From Scedosporium boydii (taxonomy: Eukaryota; Ascomycota; Sordariomycetes; Microascales; Microascaceae): DNA of 64,000 bases. The stretch spans positions 62,001 through 126,000 of the forward strand of contig NJFT01000091.1 of NCBI GenBank assembly GCA_002221725.1, read 5' to 3'. Positions 43,847 through 53,641 of the stretch are shown one piece after another. How positions within the stretch are numbered: position 1 is the first letter of the stretch; every line of letters starts with the position of its first letter. The translations under genes were made by a program, and so were the position numbers. A model generated the notes under the pieces. The model was not told where the DNA came from. It made no database searches and worked only from the letters and a program-made list of their open reading frames with translations.

Positions 43847-44725
43847 TCAAAACCTCATGAGACCGCCAGCGCGTCTCTCCGCATGAGCTTCCAACGCCCT
43901 ACAGGCTCTCTCAATTACCGGTGTGATGACTTCCATGTTCTCCAAGGCGAACATGCTGAAATGATCCCCCTTCGCCGGAAGCACATCCCTAATCCATCCC
44001 TTCCTGTACGCTCCCCACCCAAGCTCCCTGTCCGCTCGATGAACGTCCAACCCACTGACGCCCTTTTCAACCTGACCATTCGCCTTCCAGGTCCAAACAG
44101 GGACTTGATTCTTTGCCTTGATCAGCACCGCGGGGGGCAATTCGTCGAAGACGGGTAGGGTCCACGCGCGAATCATGGCGGGTGCCTGGTTTATGCAAAT
44201 GCGCGACAATCGCTGCGATTCCGTCGCATCCGGTCCCAGCGGGGGAAGCGAACTCGACAACGGCGTAAAAGGCGTGGCTGGAACCGGTGAGACGGGGTAA
44301 ATGCTATCGATGAGCAACAGCCCGACGACCTCTACGCCCACTTCCTCGCCTTTCGTGTCCTCCAACTCTTTCATGACCTGCAGCGACAAAAGTCCGCCCA
44401 GCGACCACCCGCCCAATAAAATCTTCTTTCTTTTCGCCCTCCCCTCGCCCCGCCGCTCCTCCCGACCCTGAGATGGAAAATCCGGACTAGCGACCAGCTC
44501 GCGGATCATCTTGGCATAAAGCGCCGCCATCTCCGGGATGCCGCCCTCCCATTTCTCGCCCGTCCAGAACTTGGGGTTGTGGATTCCATAGAGGGCGCGC
44601 GGAACGGTGTCGAGGCAGTTGTAGGCGAAACAGGTGCCGCCTCCGTCGTGCAGGAGGATGATTGGGAGGTGGGATGTGGGGTGGGAGGGGTGTGGGGGTT
44701 GGATTATTTCGGGGTTGTCCAGCAT
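43847..44725 (-). CDS. Thioesterase-fold alpha/beta hydrolase
   Basis: 292 aa, single exon from ATG 44725 (MLDNPEIIQPPHPSHPTSHL). It shows the NRPS/PKS-type thioesterase pattern: first strand LPIILLHDGGGTCFAYNCLD, nucleophile elbow GGWSLGGLLSLQVMKEL (GxSxG), an acid region LLLIDSIYPVSP, and a C-terminal histidine in LPAKGDHFSMFALENMEV. Such small stand-alone thioesterases hydrolyse acyl-thioesters and often serve or edit polyketide or peptide synthases. No synthase is nearby, so the substrate is open. A charged Arg/Glu/Lys-rich insertion (SQGREERRGEGRAKRKK) sits just before the nucleophile motif. No signal peptide. Confidence 0.85.
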   Translation of the reverse strand: MLDNPEIIQPPHPSHPTSHLPIILLHDGGGTCFAYNCLDTVPRALYGIHNPKFWTGEKWEGGIPEMAALYAKMIRELVASPDFPSQGREERRGEGRAKRKKILLGGWSLGGLLSLQVMKELEDTKGEEVGVEVVGLLLIDSIYPVSPVPATPFTPLSSSLPPLGPDATESQRLSRICINQAPAMIRAWTLPVFDELPPAVLIKAKNQVPVWTWKANGQVEKGVSGLDVHRADRELGWGAYRKGWIRDVLPAKGDHFSMFALENMEVITPVIERACRALEAHAERRAGGLMRF

Positions 44726-45094
44726 TTTTTTTTTCCCCTCACGAGTCGTTTCGTGCAGTTTCTTGAGCGCGTCTGGTGAAATACAAATTCGTGTTACATT
44801 TTTAGGAGCGATGGATGAGGTGTTTTTGGGAACTTGGAGATAAGGAGTGAGGTTACATGAGGTTTGGGATGTGGAGGATGGATGACTGAGGTTGCTGAGC
44901 CGCAGGGGAATGCGAAGAAGGCGCGAGCCAGTGGCCAGCTAACATCATCCACATCCCAGTAAGACATCTACGATTGGAGAGACGCTCCGGGCAATGCTGA
45001 CACGTCCGGTTCAGCCCCATATGCAGAGTGAAAAAGCAAATGTTTCTAAGGGTATCGAAATCTAATATTATTTTACACTGTTCCGTATCGATTC
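44726..45094. other. Intergenic spacer
   Basis: 369 bases between two minus-strand genes. No gene seen. It holds the promoter of the thioesterase gene and the 3' UTR of the gene upstream of it. Confidence 0.45.
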
Positions 45095-46340
45095 CTATCG
45101 TCCCGCCACGTATCCTTGAATCTTCCACAGTTTCTTCTGCACCGGTATTGACTTTAGTCGAGCGACCACGGCCATGGTATTGTCGCGGAAGATGGCTGAG
45201 CCTAGCCGTAATCTGGCGAGATGCGGCCCCCCGAGAATACCATGGAGGTTATGGACGGGGATTTTGGATCCGTACACACCTTTCACATCCAGGGTTGTAT
45301 AGGGCCTCGGAGACGTCGAGTCCTCATCAGTCGTCTCCGTATCCTCCCCGTTCTCCGCGGCCTGCGTTCCTGCCCACCAAAGGATGCATCCCTTCATTTT
45401 GACAGGCTCAACATCAGCCCATTCCTTCACGGGCACAATAAACAACTTTCCCTCCTCCTCCACCGCCTTCGCCAGCTCCAGCAGATCCGCGACAATCTCA
45501 TCCCTCATCATCCCCAGCACAGCTCGGTCCATACCCTCCTTCCACACCGGAGGCCTTTTTCCGGGTAACTTTTGAATGTTCCACGGTCGTGAGCCTATGA
45601 GCCTGGCTGATAGCCATGAGCGACGCTCCGCTTTTGTTTGACCTCGGTATATGACTCTCCTGTGGGCAAGTAAGTATCTCGCAGGACCGCGGCGGCCCTC
45701 GACGACGTTGACGGTGCTATTATTTTGAAGGAGTACGTCGGACGACCTAGTACGCGTCTTCCGGGTGAGTTCGCTTGGCATCCACCAAGCTGTTTGGGTG
45801 GTGGGATTGAGGACGGGTCGGAACTGTTGGAGGAAATATTGAGGGAGTCGGGCGCTTGTGAGGGCGCAGGCGCGGATGGGCTGGGCTAGAGCTTGGGCTG
45901 TCAAGGCACGAAGAGGTTAGCTAGATGCCCGAGTAACCATAGCCTAACTATTGCAGCGACGATGTGGCAAAAAAAGAACACGAACCATATATGTTCTTGG
46001 CAAAGAGCCTCCGCCATCTCCCCGTCGGCTGCGGCTTGGGGCTCTCCTTCGGCTTCGTAAATCGCTGCGCCGCCTCGATCCAGTTAGGGTTCATGACGGG
46101 CGATAGCGGCAGCGTCCCCGCTGCCGTCTCGACCGTTTTGTTCTCCGCATCGACTTTGATCACGCCCTCGCGCTCGTCTTGTCGGCGAGCTCGGTCGGCA
46201 GCTTCGAGGGTGGGCATGCGACCTCTTCGAGGAGCTTCGTCTGAGTACGCCTGTGTCGGGTCATAATGGCGGGCGAGTAGGCGCCGTCGCGGGAGGCTTC
46301 GTATGAGGGTGCATTGCTTCATTGCCGAGCAATTGAGCAT
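45095..46340 (-). CDS. Predicted mitochondrial protein of unknown function, two exons
   Basis: 385 aa. Exons are 46340-45986 and 45897-45095, with a GT-AG intron (donor GTTCGT, branch GCTAAC, acceptor GACAG) that joins ...FAKNIY to AQALAQP in frame. The N-terminus is basic and free of acids for about 25 residues (MLNCSAMKQCTLIRSLPRRR, LLARHYDP), as in a mitochondrial presequence. Later features: NPNWIEAAQRFTKPKESPKP, a basic segment VIYRGQTKAERRSWLSARLI, KRPPVWKEGMDRAVLGMMRD, and a C-terminal beta-rich part (KGVYGSKIPVHNLHGILGGP) ending LWKIQGYVAGR. I do not recognise the family. A role in mitochondrial gene expression or genome maintenance would fit its layout but is not shown. Confidence 0.75.
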
Positions 46341-47116
46341 CGGCGGGTTTTGGAGGAGGATTAGTTGGCGTCCAAGACGGGATTCGAGCTTGTGGTGGAT
46401 TTGATTCAGACTGGAGATTTCGTCAACGCTTTAGCTCAAATTGCATAAGGCCAAACCGAATTCGTTTAATAGAATATTCCTTAATTGCATATCCACCGAC
46501 TCATGGAGCCTCGCGAACTTCACTTCATCAAACCGTGGATGATATTCTTCCGAAGTATTGGAATCACTACTCCAACGTGGCAAAGACGCCCTGGAAATTG
46601 AAATTGGGATCCAACTAGCCCAGGAGAATTCCTCGTAGATTGCTGCCCATCGTGTGCCTGGAAAGGAACCTATCGAGAATCGGGGAGACTCGAAAAGACC
46701 GTCTGAGATCAATTGATATTTTCTCTCAGCGGCTAGTAAATAGTAAAACGGGCAGGAGAATGGCGGATATTGATATTGTCTAAGTACTTAGATGGAGCGT
46801 GAGCCCGACTACTGAGTTGAAGGGCGATGTCATTCTGGCATTTCCCAGAGCCATCAATTTCCAGCCAATATATACTTGAATTTCTTGACCTCTCCATTTC
46901 TTGGAGTGGTCTCGTTTTGAGAAATATATACAGAGAATTAACTCTACGTCGCTCATTCTGCAGCTTATTCTGTTTCATCGTTTCACCCCGCCGGCGGCGG
47001 CGGCGTCTCGTGGCTTACACCAACGATCAGTACGTCACCCACGACCTCCAACTGCCGTGTCCCTCATCATCTGTCCTTCATCATTCAGCCACCACCACTT
47101 CCGACCAGCTCATTCT
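46341..47116. other. Intergenic spacer, 0.8 kb
   Basis: Between the mitochondrial-protein gene (its promoter) and the 3' end of cel6A, both minus strand. Two TATATAC words at about 46,867 and 46,926. No supported gene. Confidence 0.45.
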
Positions 47117-49134
47117 TCAGAAGGGAGGGTTAGCATTCTGGAGGATGTTAACGAAGAACGCCTGGAACCACTGGCCAGCTTCGGGTGCCGGCTTGTGGGC
47201 GTCCTCAAGACCGCAGTGGTAGTCGTAACGAACGGCGCTGGTGTCCGAGGTTCCATCCGATTCACCAGGAGGCTAGAATAAATTTCACAGCGTTAGTAAG
47301 CGGCCTACTAAAAGCGGGTAAAAGTGGGGCGGTTACTCACCTTCACCCAGACGAAGGCATCCACCAAGTTGTGGCCCGTATTGGTCGTTGGACGCATCTA
47401 CAGAAGTCAGAATCGCTTCAATCATCATCTCAGAGCATGAAATAACTCACCCCGGCGCCAGATCCAACTACATTACACCAGTCACCTTGAGCCAGCTGAT
47501 TGGTTGGCTGCTTGCCGTTGCGGCTGGTGTCCACGAGGAACTGAGCGGGGAATCCGGCAGCATCCAAAAGAGGGCGGAAAGCCTCGATGAAGCGCTTCTC
47601 GTCGAAGTTGGGGTTGGCTGGTAGACATTAGCTTCGCATCTTCGAAGGGGAACTTGTGGGAAAGAAAGAAAAGGAAAAGCGAGAGAGGAGACGCTCAGAA
47701 ATAAGCAGTCGGGACGTACGGGTCGTGTAAGAAGGAGCAGAGGCCAGGCTCCAACCGTTGTAGTTGGAGACATTGGTCACGAGACCTCGCACAGACTTAG
47801 GCTTTCCGGCGTCGCGGTAGATCTGACCAAAGAGCTCGGCGGAGGGACCAATGTTGGCAGGCCAGCCGAGCCAACCGCCATGGCCAGCATCAAGGTACAG
47901 AGCAGTGTTGGGAAGAGAAAGCCTTGGACGGAAGATCAGCCATTATTCGTAAGGAAGGAAAATCCTAGTTGTAGACGCAGGGGGACATCTTACTGCTTAA
48001 TGGCGTAAATGGTAAGTTCCTTGTAGGTGCTGGCGGCGTTGGAGCACTTCTGGACGTTCATGTTCGTGATCATGCTGCGGAGGTGGTTAGTACCTGATCC
48101 TGATCCTGGGGACTTCGTGGAGTAAAGCGAAGGCAAGACTTACTTGGCAAGCGAGTCGGGCTCTGTTACGATTCGGTGTTAGTTGCAGAGGAAGAAAAGA
48201 GGAAAAAAGAAAGTTGGAGACTGGCTGCGGACAGTGCTGGAGCTGAGGCCGGCCCGGAATGAATGCGGGGTGGAGTCGTTGAAGTGGAGAATTCCGGGGC
48301 GGCGCGGGGCAAAATATGGGGCGGAAGAAGCGACTTACCAATAATCAAAATGATGCGGGTATCCGAATACTTGATAACATTGGCGCGGATGGAGTCGATG
48401 TAAGCCTTGTACTTGGCAACACCGCCGTTGGCAATAGAGAACTCTCCGTTGGAGGCGGCCGCGGCGCAGTCCCTGTCGGGAAGGTCATAGACGACGAAGA
48501 TACCCGCGTTGGGAGGGTTGGCACCGGCCTTGTTAGCGGCGCGGATGTCGGCGAGGGCAGACTCCATCTGGGGGACCTTGTCTTGGGTATCCATCCACAT
48601 GAAGGAGGGAACCTTGGCGATGGCCGAGGCCTTGGCGACGAGAGTGCCCGTGAGAGACGGAATGGCGAGGTTGTGGACCTCGGAGGAGTAGTAGGCGTTG
48701 GCCCACATCTGGACGCCGGAGAGCGGGTTGCCCTCCCAGGTGGCGGTGCCGGAGCCTACGGGAGGCTGGGTGGTGGTGGTGCCGGGAGCCGAGGTGACCC
48801 TGGTAGACGAAGTCTGGATGGGGCCCTGGGAGCTCGTGGTTCGGCTGGTGGTGGTGGTTTGGGGAACCTGAGAGTTGGGGAGACACTGGAAATACCAGTC
48901 GTTTTGCTTGACGCAGGTGTTGCCGGAAGCGCAGCAGGTAGCGCCAGACCAGCCGATACCGCCACATTGGCCCCTGGAGAAGTTTGTTAGTCTCGGGGAT
49001 TCTCTCTCTTGGGAATCTCTCTCAGGGATATGTCCTTACCAGACAGTCTGGCAGGCCTGACGAGCCTCGAGGGGCACGGCCAAGGCGGCCGAGCCGAGGG
49101 CGGCGGCAGCGAGGAAGAGGTTCCTAGCAACCAT
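47117..49134 (-). CDS. cel6A: Cellobiohydrolase II, GH6 with N-terminal CBM1 (Cel6A), eight exons
   Basis: Secreted exo-cellulase that releases cellobiose from the non-reducing ends of cellulose. Exons are 49134-49040, 48973-48339, 48162-48144, 48074-47994, 47922-47720, 47617-47451, 47397-47341 and 47272-47117, giving 470 aa. Signal peptide [22 protein letters not shown]1 at about residues 27-63 ([19 protein letters not shown], with all cysteines and the aromatic face); a Thr/Ser/Pro linker; then the GH6 catalytic domain. The catalytic aspartates are present in [20 protein letters not shown] and IEPDSLAN. Other family motifs are [69 protein letters not shown] and the end ILQNANPPF. Exon 3 is only 19 nt and encodes part of the EPDSLAN motif. 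Intact. A TATAAAT on the minus strand lies about 40 bases upstream of the ATG. Confidence 0.97.
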
Positions 49135-49171
49135 TGTGACTGTGATGCCTTTCCTTATTTCGTCTCTGTGG

Positions 49172-49178
49172 ATTTATA
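49172..49178 (-). promoter_or_regulatory. Candidate TATA box of cel6A
   Basis: TATAAAT on the minus strand, about 38-44 bases upstream of the cel6A start codon at 49134. The short distance leaves room for only a brief 5' UTR, so the call is tentative. Confidence 0.3.
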
Positions 49179-51253
49179 GAACAAGCTTAAGAAGGACCGA
49201 GCCCGATGGAGAACTAGGAACAAGATGAAGACGATGGGCAGGAACCCGGTCTCCTTTTATCATCGTGCCAAGTTGAATAAGAAATGGCGCCTTTTGAGCA
49301 TTTCATCTTAAAATGAAGCTTGTATCGGATCCTCGGAAAGGGTTCGAAGAAGCACCACGATCTCATCGGTCCATCCCAGGTTCATCGGCCCGGCATTGAT
49401 GCTCTGAGGAAACATACAATCGCCGCTAGGCATGTGGAGTCGAGTGTGATCACACCCGCTCCGCTTGCCACGTTCCACCGTAGGCGGTGGTCACTTGTCT
49501 GGGGTTGACCTGGCTCGTTAGTCTTGAGGCCGGTCATCACGTTCGAATCATTAATTAGTTTGCGGAGAAGGCATCCGTCCTACACTAAGGTGAGAGTGAG
49601 CCGCATTGGGAAGTAACTGAGGGCATGAAGAATCTCCAAGAGATCCAACCTGGCATCTCGTCAGATTTCCTTCCAATCGAACGGGTCCTTCGGCTTCGGA
49701 CCGCAAGAGGTTGAAAAAAGGGTTACAGCGCCCCTCTCAAGAACGAAAGATCGTCCATGAAGACCGCTCGGCACAATTATTTGCGGCTCCTAGATGGTGG
49801 AAAGTAAACCCGGCAGTGAGGTGGCAAGCGGCCAAACGGAGATTTACAACCCTTGGAAATTTAAAAACGCGCCCACGAGTCAAAGCGAGCGCTGTTCTGG
49901 AGATAAAGTCCGCCAACCAGAAACGAGAGCCAACATTGGATTTCCAAACAATAGGAACAGGGGGACGCAACCCCGCGCTGAGGCATTGAACATTTTGAAC
50001 ATTTTCAAGTTTTACTCGCCAGCGTCGGGGTGTTCGTAATTACAATTGGCTTGTAAGTAAGGCGACCGAGGAGATTGCCAACCTCTGTTTCAGAGCCAAA
50101 AGGGGGGAGACAATGAAAGGAAAAAGAGGAATGTGAGGAGGAACGATCATTGTTGAGCTGCAGCTGACCGGTCTGTTTCTCTCCTCTTCTCCCGTCCTGT
50201 TTACAAGCTATTTGTCTCTGTGAACTCGTCTGTTGTTCTTCGAAATTGCGGTCAAGGGAGCAGCCGCCCCATCAGATTGTCAGAAATCTAATGCTCGGTG
50301 AGAGTGACAATGTGGCTCCGGGAGACGGTGATCTTTCGCCCCCAGCCTCAACACTGCATCGCGCCTTCCCATCTTCCATATCAATCTTGGAGCCTAGATT
50401 AAGCCTTAAATATCAAAATTTGGGTTCGAATTTTCAACAGCAGGGAACCCGTGGGATCTTGAGGATCACTCATCAAGGAATGCTTGAATTCTTGGGATCT
50501 CCAAAATATAGTACCGCTGGGTTCGAAACGCGTAGCGGACTAGAACCACCAACTTTTTTTTTTCTGGCCCATTTCTTTTTCCTCTCCTCCTTCACCATGA
50601 TTTAATTTTCCTCATAGGTTGTATTCCCAGCCATCTTGGAACTATGAATTATCTTTGGTTAATGTTACTACTTTCTTTTTCTTTTTAATATCGACGTGCA
50701 GTGTTAAAATGTCCCTCTTCCCAAGATGGCGCCTTGTCTTCCGGGAAACTCAAGAACCCTCCTCAACACAAACTGTTTTTATCTAGCTTCCTAAAGTATT
50801 ATCTGTATGCAGGGGATGCCCTGTGTTGGTGAGTAGAGAGGGAAGGAGAGGAAGTATCATTTTTATTACTGACTTCATGGTGAGCAGGCTGCAGGGATGC
50901 TGCGATTGAAGCCTCCCCTTCAACGACATCGCGGCTGGTGGTGTCGGGACAGCCTGGCAATAATATGTACGTCTGTCTACCTTGGGCAATAGGGGGCCTG
51001 GACTGGCCAGAGGTTCACTGAAAGCACTGCCATGCGCAGCCATGCATCATGCATCCCCAATGGATCGATCAATCACTCTTCCAAGCGCCACCCGCCTGCA
51101 GCTTCAGAGAGCGGGGCGGACGAAGCCTTGCCAACCACGCACCTCAACTTGAACTCATCAAACATCTTCTCTGCGGAGAAGAAGCGGTAGACGGCTTATT
51201 TGCCAGCCATTTCCTCGCGGCGAGCATATGGTTGCCAATTCCTGTTATCCAAA
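49179..51253. other. Divergent intergenic region, 2.1 kb
   Basis: Between cel6A (-) and the HeLo/DUF7580-like gene (+). No supported gene. The stretch 50,380-50,720 is AT-richer with short T and A tracts. Both genes' promoters should lie here. Confidence 0.45.
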
Positions 51254-53277
51254 ATGGCAGAATTGGCCCTGGCCATACTGCCTCTAGTCGTGGAAGGCTG
51301 TAAGCTCGGCGTCAAATGTCGCCACAAATTGTCCTCGTTCCGCTATTATATGGAATCCGTCGAGGAAATCCGTGTTCTTTTCTCCGTCCAAGTTCGCAAT
51401 TTCCTGCATGAGTGCGAGCAGGTTCTCAAACATGTGCTCGAGAAACATCAACGCGTCCAGCCTAGCCAGCTCCTGGACGATTTTGACCATTACCTCTGGA
51501 CATCGTCAGATCTTGAGGAGTCGTTCCACGACTATCTGGGAACGTCCCAGGAACCTTTCAAGAACTTGGTGAAATTGATTTCCAAGAAGGTGGCTAGTCT
51601 AGAGTCAGATTTGAGCCGGTTTGACGAGGTCGACGAGAGCGGAGGAGAGGTATGTTCGTTTCATGTTCTATTCTGTCTGATACATGTAGCCTGGCAGGTA
51701 TCAGCAGGCTCAGGATTGTTATTCGCAGCGTATATTTTTTCTTTTTCTCATCCGTTCAGCTTCTAACGTCGGGGAAAATCTGCATTATTACAGGGCGGCA
51801 CCTTGTCCCACCGAATCTCAAATCGCAAAAAGGTCGTGCTCGACGAAGCAGTGTTCGAGAAAGATATCGAGAAACTAAGGCGATGGATATCTGACCTTCG
51901 CGGCCTGCGGGAACGAGCAAGCCCAGAGAGACTAGCGGGTCCTACCAGGGCCCAGATCGCCCAGGTATCCGGTCTGCCTCACGAATATCGTACCAGAAAA
52001 CAGGACGCAGCTCTATGGCTTAAGGAGACAACGGCAAAATGGACATGTCTCAGGCCGGAACATTCACGGCATTCTGCGAAGCTTCTACTGGCAAGCACCT
52101 CTTCGGGACGGCCTTGTCTCGATGTGGTGCTACATTACGAAGATTGTATCCCGGAGCGAACAATAAACGGGACATGTTCACGAGAGTATGATCAACCCTA
52201 GTATCTAACCACCCGCTTCCCTCCCCGGGCGGCCGTAGTATCACGATTCTCACCTTTTTATACAGAAAAAACCATCAGCTCTGCGTTCAACCGAAGGCAA
52301 TTGCAGCGGAGACCGGCTTGCTGACACCGGAGACTTCAGGTGCTGGGTCTGATAGATCGGATTCTCAAGACCACAGCGCGAAACGTCGTCGGATTAGCAA
52401 CTCGCCACTCAGCATATTTTCAACGTACAGAAATTCGCGAGATGATACTGACGAACCGGGGTCTAAACGGTCGTCATGCAGCCGCAGCATTTTGCCTCCT
52501 CTCAAAACAGACTTGTCAACGTGCAAAGATTCCTGCCGACTGTTCTCCAACTCCCACATGTACTTTGGAAATGGCAACCGCCCTTTATGCTTGGGACACC
52601 TCGAGTCGCGCGTCCGAAACTTTGACCACTTCCCCGGACATAATTCTCGGGACCAGCCTCGAACACTCGTTACGGGAAAGCTAACGCCGATCCAAAATAT
52701 CTTCTATCGTCCACTAGATGATAGTACATGCGATGCAACAAGATTCTGGCTCGCTAGTTTGGTGGTAAAGTCGGCTCTTCAGCATCACAACACGCTCTGG
52801 TGGACTGAGGACTGGACCCTCGACAGTTTGGCATTTTATGAGAGCCGAACCGGGGAGCTTCTGGATTCTCTCCAGACCCTGCACCTCACCGCCGATCTAC
52901 CTAATAAGACAGATATGGATACCGCGCAAGCAAGCCAGACATTAAGCGAAGCGGCTTCAGCTGTCGAAGTACGACGCGCCATGAACAGACGCGGAATACG
53001 CAATCTGACCCTCTGGTGCGTCGGGGTTGCCTTCCTGCAAATTGGCCTCTGGCGGCCGATTCGTTGGGATGATGACGAGGAAGTTCGGGAGAGCCTCCCG
53101 AGCTTAGAGAGGCTAAGCAAGCCCTACTTTGACATGACGGACAAGCTGATCAATTGTGATTTTGGGAAAGGATCGAAGTTGCAGAACCTTGACCTTCAGA
53201 ACGAGGTCTATAAAACCGTTGTGTGTGAATTGGATGCAATCTTGGATGAGTTTCGTAAAGCGGGATTCCAGAGTTGA
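51254..53277 (+). CDS. DUF7580 / HeLo-like helical accessory protein, three exons
   Basis: 599 aa. Exons are 51254-51649, 51794-52185 and 52266-53277. The N-terminus (MAELALAILPLVVEGCKLGV) and the following amphipathic helices (MESVEEIRVLFSVQVRNFLH, ECEQVLKHVLEKHQRVQPSQ) resemble the N-terminal helical bundles of fungal prion-inhibition/HeLo-type and DUF7580 proteins. A middle part (KKVVLDEAVFEKDIEKLRRW, WLKETTAKWTCLRPEHSRHS) and a Ser/Arg-rich linker precede a C-terminal domain. That domain has VTGKLTPIQNIFYRPLDDS, IRNLTLWCVGVAFLQIGLWR, then LDLQNEVYKTVVCELDAILD. This C-terminal pattern (an inactive kinase-like fold in DUF7580) is usual in large accessory families of filamentous fungi linked to allorecognition or immunity. 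The link to those functions is inference only. No membrane helix. Same strand as the zinc-finger gene 365 bases downstream. Confidence 0.7.
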
Positions 53278-53641
53278 TGGAAGAATCGATGCTTTCCAAG
53301 TTTTACTCGTACTCATCTCGCCCACAACATCACTAGATAAATATATCGTGTAGGTAGATACGTGATGACTCCCCAATTCAGTTTATGTGTCTTGGTCCTT
53401 CCCATTGCCGTCAAGACATCAAGATCATCATCCTTGTGACCAGCTTAGTCATCGATCATCAAACATCCCGCTCCGCATGGCGAAGACCTTCAGCCCTGCG
53501 ACATCAAGGCACCATCAAGGCCTGGGTGGGTGTTCTGGCTTCTCCGCTTTGCAATATCGAAGAAGTACTTCGCGAAGACGACGAAATGACTCGGAGTCAC
53601 CACTGGACCATGTATCTTCACACCTTCGGTCAATTTCCAAC
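53278..53641. other. Spacer between the two accessory genes
   Basis: About 365 bases. The following gene's frame is already open here, with an in-frame ATG at 53477, but the composition upstream of 53642 (Ser/Arg/His-rich) looks like 5' UTR rather than coding sequence. Confidence 0.4.
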
